Part shown: positions 48,132-51,390 of the stretch, in pieces
Position numbering within the stretch: position 1 is the stretch's first letter
Layout of the letters: each line of letters starts with the position of its first letter
Assembly (NCBI RefSeq): GCF_902859825.1
Contig: NZ_CADIKB010000040.1
Location: forward strand, 1-51,390
Reading direction: 5' to 3'
DNA from: Paraburkholderia phenoliruptrix
GTDB lineage: Bacteria > Pseudomonadota > Gammaproteobacteria > Burkholderiales > Burkholderiaceae
DNA: 51,390 nt
The notes under the pieces: model-generated
The model's input: the letters and a program-made list of their open reading frames with translations, nothing else
What the model was told of the DNA's origin: nothing
The model's database searches: none
Made by a program: the position numbers and the translations under genes

Positions 48132-48718
48132 CTGACTATCGTCATTGGAGCGAAGAGGAAAAGCGCGCTCTTCTGGCCATTCGGAGTAGTGGCAAAGCTG
48201 TGAAGACACAACTTCATCTTCTTCCAGGAAGAAGTCTAAACAGCGTTCATCACATGCTGCGAAAACTGCCAAAAGAAAATGTGAAGCGCCCGGAGAGTTT
48301 TGCTTGGGTATGGAGCGCCATTCTCTCGTATTTAAAGGGTCATCCGAACATTACTGCGCACGAAATCAGTCGCCACGTCGGGTGTTCTTATCGCCACGCA
48401 TGGCAACTTTTCAAGACCAACCATGAAAGCGATAACCGTTGCGTCTACATTTCTGATTGGGAAAAGCACGGCGTGAATCAGGTTCCAAGATGGTCGGTAG
48501 GCACTATGCCTGACGCACTGCGGCTACCTCTTCAGGCGCACGAAGAAGAACTTCGAAAAGCGCGCATGCGATATCACAAGAAGCGCGTCAAGAAAGGTGC
48601 ATTCAATCCGTTCGCAGCAGCGGCAGGATTCGTGACGATTCCAGAAGGCCAACGCGGGCGTGTCTATCAGCAGAGCATGAAGCTGAGCGATTTTGAAGAA
48701 GAACTGGAGGTCGCATGA
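48128..48718 (+). CDS. phage protein with HTH-like segments
   Basis: A 196-residue basic protein. Two possible DNA-binding helices are present: HWSEEEKRALLAIRSSGKAVKTQLHLLPGRSLNSVHHML (Myb/SANT-like) and NITAHEISRHVGCSYRHAWQLFKTNH (HTH-like). The C-terminal third is basic (RKARMRYHKKRVKKGAFNPF). Probably DNA-binding; the specific role is unknown. Confidence 0.6.
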   Translation: MTDYRHWSEEEKRALLAIRSSGKAVKTQLHLLPGRSLNSVHHMLRKLPKENVKRPESFAWVWSAILSYLKGHPNITAHEISRHVGCSYRHAWQLFKTNHESDNRCVYISDWEKHGVNQVPRWSVGTMPDALRLPLQAHEEELRKARMRYHKKRVKKGAFNPFAAAAGFVTIPEGQRGRVYQQSMKLSDFEEELEVA

Positions 48719-48909
48719 AGCGCGTAATCGGATGGCCCATAGCATGGGCGCTCTTCTGGATTGGGCATGTTCTGTCTCGCCCCCTTATCTGGTGGCATTG
48801 GGCTGATTGTCTGGCGCCAGTCCTCTACCCCGCTTACAGCCGCTGCATGCTCGCATCAAGTGACGTTCAGGATTGGGCTGGAACGAAAGGCCCTTGGGAG
48901 GCTGTATGA
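48715..48909 (+). CDS. small phage membrane-associated protein
   Basis: A 64-residue protein with a hydrophobic, Trp-rich N-terminal half (VIGWPIAWALFWIGHVLSRPLIWWHWADCL). This suggests one transmembrane or re-entrant helix. ATGA overlaps with both neighbours. Role unknown. Confidence 0.55.
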   Translation: MKRVIGWPIAWALFWIGHVLSRPLIWWHWADCLAPVLYPAYSRCMLASSDVQDWAGTKGPWEAV

Positions 48910-49088
48910 GCACCGAACTCAAAGAACCCTCACAGCTAGTTATCGGCCTCACCCATAAGGAAATGCTCACGTGGATGGCAGATAACGGGATCTTCTGTTC
49001 AACCGACAAGTTCACTCGCCTGCTTCAGGAAGCACAGCGCCGGGCGATTGCGGCACATAACGAAAACAATAAGGAGACGGTAGCGTGA
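48906..49088 (+). CDS. small phage hypothetical protein
   Basis: A 60-residue protein from the ATG at 48,906 (LVIGLTHKEMLTWMADNGIFCSTDKFTRLLQEAQRRAI). Helical; ends just inside the next GTG start. No family recognised. Confidence 0.6.
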   Translation: MSTELKEPSQLVIGLTHKEMLTWMADNGIFCSTDKFTRLLQEAQRRAIAAHNENNKETVA

Positions 49089-49420
49089 TCAAAACGACCG
49101 GGGCTGAATGGAAGGCCTTCCTCCACGATGACGCTTATTGGGGTGAATGGGCGTTCGAAGACTACTGCTACATCGTCAACGGTAACGAGCTCGGTATGGA
49201 CGTGCATGAAGACACGTTCGCCGACACAGACGCAGTGAAGGTCGATGGTGGTTATGTGTGGGACCAGGCAGAAGGGTCCGAAAAGACCAGTTCCCTTAGC
49301 GCGTTTTTTAGCAAGTGGCGCAAGCAGCAATCGACCGCGTTCCTGTCGGTCGAGGTGCCGAAGGATAAGGCAGACGCGGTGCGCTCGGCAATCCTCGCTG
49401 CGGGAGGGAAGATCAAGTGA
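49085..49420 (+). CDS. phage hypothetical protein
   Basis: A 111-residue acidic protein starting with GTG, which overlaps the stop before it (GTGA). Aromatic-rich N-terminal half (WKAFLHDDAYWGEWAFEDYCYIVNG) and a helical C-terminus (FLSVEVPKDKADAVRSAILAAGGKIK). Function unknown; the small acidic fold would suit a DNA mimic, but this is speculation. Confidence 0.6.
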   Translation: MIKTTGAEWKAFLHDDAYWGEWAFEDYCYIVNGNELGMDVHEDTFADTDAVKVDGGYVWDQAEGSEKTSSLSAFFSKWRKQQSTAFLSVEVPKDKADAVRSAILAAGGKIK

Positions 49421-49647
49421 TCGAAGACGTTTGCATTGTCAACGGGGAATGGGTGGCCCTCACCGATTGGTACCCGCCGAGCGTAAAGCCGGTCCGCCCC
49501 GGAAATTACCGCGCTCAGTTCTTCGACGCCGGCTGGATGTACGACTGGACCGTGTATTGGGACGACGTTCGCCAACTGTGGCTAGACCGAGAAGGCGGAA
49601 GTTCATTGATCGATCAAAACCTCACCTGGAGAGGGCAAACAGCATGA
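49417..49647 (+). CDS. small phage hypothetical protein
   Basis: A 76-residue protein with GTG start overlapping the upstream stop. Rich in Trp and Tyr (WVALTDWYPPSVKPVRPGNYRAQFFDAGWMYDWTVYWDD). Its build resembles the DUF551-like proteins (short beta-rich, W-rich). Function unknown. Confidence 0.6.
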   Translation: MIEDVCIVNGEWVALTDWYPPSVKPVRPGNYRAQFFDAGWMYDWTVYWDDVRQLWLDREGGSSLIDQNLTWRGQTA

Positions 49648-49826
49648 CCAACTCATCCGAATACGTAGTGAAAGTCGCAGCCCTCGCCCGCAAGGTTGAG
49701 GAAGCGAGCGCGCAAGGATTCCGCACGAAGCCATCCATGGAACTGCTCTACGCCCTCGAATCCGCAATGGATGCGCTGATGTCGACAGCCACTGCGGAGT
49801 ATCTGGCTAGTGAGGTGAAGGCGTGA
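49644..49826 (+). CDS. small phage hypothetical protein
   Basis: A 60-residue helical protein from the ATG at 49,644 (TNSSEYVVKVAALARKVEEA). ATGA and GTGA overlaps with its neighbours. Family not recognised. Confidence 0.55.
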   Translation: MTNSSEYVVKVAALARKVEEASAQGFRTKPSMELLYALESAMDALMSTATAEYLASEVKA

Positions 49827-50266
49827 GCGACGTTCAAGTAATCAGCGGCACCCGCAGAGCGATCAAAGAAATGGCTGACGGGACGATCCGCGTCCAGATC
49901 GACATCGATCCGACATGCCGCAGCGCGTTCTGGTCGCTGTTCCCGAGCATCGACATGCCCGTCGCAATCGCTCCGCTTGTCGCTGACTTCGAGCGTCGCG
50001 AGCCGGAACCGGAGAAGCCCAAGGGCGGCGCATTGGCAAAGCTGGCGGGCATGCTCTGCGCCGATTCCGAGTTCTGGAAGTTCCTGACGTATCAATTCTC
50101 ACTTGAGGAAGCGTGCGAGAGCGATGAGGGCGCCGCCGAGGTTATCCGCGAGGTTTGCGAGATCGAGAGCCGTTCTGAACTGGATTGGCATACGGATGCG
50201 GCCGATCGGTTCCATGCGCAGATTCGCGGGCCGTGGATCAAGTGGCGTGAGCGGAGGGGGGTGTAA
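49823..50266 (+). CDS. phage hypothetical protein
   Basis: A 147-residue acidic protein starting with GTG. The N-terminal half (GTIRVQIDIDPTCRSAFWSLFPSIDMPVAIAPL) is beta-like; the C-terminal half (FWKFLTYQFSLEEACESDEGAAEVIREVCEIESRSELDW) is helical and resembles phage early proteins of unknown role. Its stop overlaps the next start (TAATG). Confidence 0.65.
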   Translation: MSDVQVISGTRRAIKEMADGTIRVQIDIDPTCRSAFWSLFPSIDMPVAIAPLVADFERREPEPEKPKGGALAKLAGMLCADSEFWKFLTYQFSLEEACESDEGAAEVIREVCEIESRSELDWHTDAADRFHAQIRGPWIKWRERRGV

Positions 50267-50721
50267 TGCCAAGAGGGAGAAAAGCACAACCCTTGCGTGA
50301 AAGGTTTGAGCGGAAATTCATCGTGACGCCTGGGTGTTGGCTTTGGACTGCTGGGCGCAGTGGTGGCGCTGGGGGTTACGGAAAGTTCACTGTGAATGGC
50401 AAGCAGGTTGGCGCTCATTGCGTCTCTTACGAGCTTTATGTGGGGCCGATCCCACCAGGTAAGTTATTGCGACATACCTGCGATGTGCCGGGATGCGTAA
50501 ATCCAGATCATCTTATTCCGGGGACGCATAAAGAGAATTCGGACGATAAATTTTCTAGAGGACGTCAAGGATGTACTCGCGTTCGCCGGAAATTGACGGA
50601 CGATGAAATTCGGGCCGTTCGCGCGGCAACTGGGCCTCAACGAGCGATAGCAGAACGGTTTGGAGTCGCTCAGGCGACGGTGCATCGCATTAAATCTGGG
50701 GAGTCATGGTGGGACGTTTGA
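50266..50721 (+). CDS. HNH endonuclease with C-terminal HTH
   Basis: A 151-residue phage HNH protein. GCWLWTAGRSGGAGGYGKF, AHCVSYELYVGPIPPGKLLRHTCDVPGCVNPDHLIPGTHKENS carries the HNH core (His, Asn, His and zinc-type cysteines). A short C-terminal helix-turn-helix (RAIAERFGVAQATVHRIKSG) probably sets DNA binding. Looks intact, unlike the HNH gene at 46,484. Possibly a selfish homing-type gene. Confidence 0.87.
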   Translation: MPRGRKAQPLRERFERKFIVTPGCWLWTAGRSGGAGGYGKFTVNGKQVGAHCVSYELYVGPIPPGKLLRHTCDVPGCVNPDHLIPGTHKENSDDKFSRGRQGCTRVRRKLTDDEIRAVRAATGPQRAIAERFGVAQATVHRIKSGESWWDV

Positions 50722-51299
50722 TGCAGAAAACCGCCCTCCCCGTAAAGAAGGCACTGAAGCCGCGCCGTTGCAAATCCTGCGGCAACTCCTTTCAACCGAT
50801 CAGCAGCATGTCCAAGGCTTGCTCCGTACCTTGCGCTCTTGATCTGGTCCGTCAGGCCAACGCTCGCAAGGAAGCCAGAGCCAAGCGCGAGGAACGTGCG
50901 GCTACTCGGGTGGCGAAGGAGAAGTTGAAGACACGCCGCGAGTGGATTGCCGAGGCACAGGTAGTCGTCAACAAGGTGGCGCGGTTGCGGGACATCTTGG
51001 CTGGTCACGGTTGCATCTCGTGCGATATCAAGCTCAATCCGAGGTTTGGCGGAGCCTTTGATGCGGGTCACTTTCGATCAGTAGGGAGTGCCCCACATCT
51101 GAGATTTTTTCTTCCAAATCTGGCGCTGCAGTGCAAAAAATGCAATCGCGACAGAGGCGGGATGCATTCGGATTTCCGCAAGGGCCTCATAAACCGGAGT
51201 GGCTTGGAGCGTGTAGAGCAGATTGAAGCCATGCAAGGCACGGCCAAATGGTCCGTGGAGTACTTGCAGCGGCTCAAGAAGGCAATGTCCCAGGCGTAG
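50721..51299 (+). CDS. ninG: NinG/Rap-family recombination protein
   Basis: A 192-residue protein. A zinc-type N-terminus (RRCKSCGNSFQPISSMSKACSVPCAL), a charged helix, and the C-terminal CISCDIKLNPRFGGAFDAGHFRSVGSAPHLRFFLPNLALQCKKCNRDRGGM match NinG (lambda Rap), a structure-specific nuclease acting on branched DNA and linked to annealing-type recombination. I use the ATG at 50,721 that overlaps the previous stop (TGATG). The pairing with ERF and YqaJ in the leftward operon fits. Confidence 0.92.
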   Translation: MQKTALPVKKALKPRRCKSCGNSFQPISSMSKACSVPCALDLVRQANARKEARAKREERAATRVAKEKLKTRREWIAEAQVVVNKVARLRDILAGHGCISCDIKLNPRFGGAFDAGHFRSVGSAPHLRFFLPNLALQCKKCNRDRGGMHSDFRKGLINRSGLERVEQIEAMQGTAKWSVEYLQRLKKAMSQA

Positions 51300-51390
51300 T
51301 TGAAGGTTGAAGGCGGCGGTTCGCCAGTGGAATCCGAGAGAATCGGGTTTCCAGGACCAACCTCCCGAACAGGGAACCAAGGAGAACCGC
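51300..51390 (+). other. start region of the next gene (cut by window end)
   Basis: No complete feature. The last bases contain AAGGAGAACCGC, a strong ribosome binding site whose start codon would lie just outside the window. The next phage gene is therefore expected at 51,391 or soon after. Confidence 0.45.

Larger units (their letters stand above)
24817..51390. mobile_element. lambda-like prophage (left part; continues past the right edge)
   Basis: The order attL, integrase, DUF4224, small genes, ERF/YqaJ/SSB, CI, Cro, O, DnaB, NinG matches the early half of a temperate siphophage-type genome. Leftward genes run from about 41.2 kb down to the integrase and rightward genes from 42.3 kb onward. 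No antiterminator Q, lysis, terminase or structural gene is inside the window, so the right end and the second attachment site must lie beyond 51,390. The early region carries no obvious large deletion, but one HNH gene has a stop codon and one intergenic site holds a TnpB element. Confidence 0.9.

Noticed and set aside
24994..51299. CRISPR array or anti-phage defence cluster in the prophage
   Set aside because: No regular repeat-spacer pattern and no recognised defence genes; the RAMP-like protein has no Cas partners nearby.

Overview
The window looks like a chromosome segment of a high-GC betaproteobacterium of the Burkholderia sensu lato group (Paraburkholderia/Caballeronia type). This is inferred from codon and GC use, a trimeric Burkholderia-type porin, the DeoR/LysR/SDR-rich catabolic islands and the protein families of the prophage; no marker gene fixes the species. 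It has two parts: an accessory catabolic region (about 1-24,800) and the left portion of a lambda-like prophage (24,817 to beyond the right end).

Catabolic region. Two short-chain dehydrogenases diverge from a LysR regulator (862-3553). A long plus-strand operon follows (3812-13,889): porin, DapA/NanA-family aldolase, iron-type alcohol dehydrogenase, a DUF1537 four-carbon acid-sugar kinase fused in frame to a PdxA2-type dehydrogenase, a sodium:solute symporter, a cytoplasmic BNR/Asp-box protein, a DeoR regulator and an SDR. This reads as uptake and breakdown of an acid sugar. Its promoter region carries four CGATCAAA-like boxes spaced by whole helical turns. A minus-strand sulfur-scavenging operon comes next (19,858 down to 13,950): an AtsK/TauD-type dioxygenase, a periplasmic binding protein, two permeases, an ATPase and a flavin monooxygenase. 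Then come an NmrA-like/MarR pair with palindromic operators overlapping its promoter, and a decayed stretch (21,566-24,729) holding a frameshifted GFA gene, a GST, a small secreted protein and the truncated, frameshifted C-terminal part of a P-loop ATPase.

Prophage. The left attachment site is a 3' fragment of tRNA-Ser (24,817-24,872) next to a minus-strand integrase and a DUF4224 protein. The leftward early operon runs from a promoter near 41,320 down to the integrase. It contains a possible RAMP-fold protein, many small coupled genes, a GIY-YIG/NUMOD3 endonuclease, an ERF annealing protein, a YqaJ exonuclease, SSB, a small methyltransferase and mosaic hypothetical proteins. A TnpB-only IS605-type element has inserted between two of these genes. 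CI repressor and Cro face each other at about 42.2 kb. The rightward operon encodes a second GIY-YIG protein, replication protein O with an internal iteron origin, DnaB helicase, an HNH gene broken by an in-frame stop, many small genes, another HNH protein and NinG. Q, lysis and structural genes are expected beyond 51,390.

The most unusual part is a 1.38-kb gap without believable genes in the leftward operon (39,187-40,563). It is full of long complementary stems, and in two long stems the only non-Watson-Crick pair becomes G-U on the minus strand and A-C on the plus strand. That points to a giant structured RNA transcribed with the early operon, directly downstream of a protein whose C-terminus resembles a Cas7/RAMP glycine-rich loop. 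Two smaller structured intergenic regions (37,723-37,951 and 32,716-32,866) lie in the same operon, and the first shares a hairpin-plus-tail motif with the giant region.
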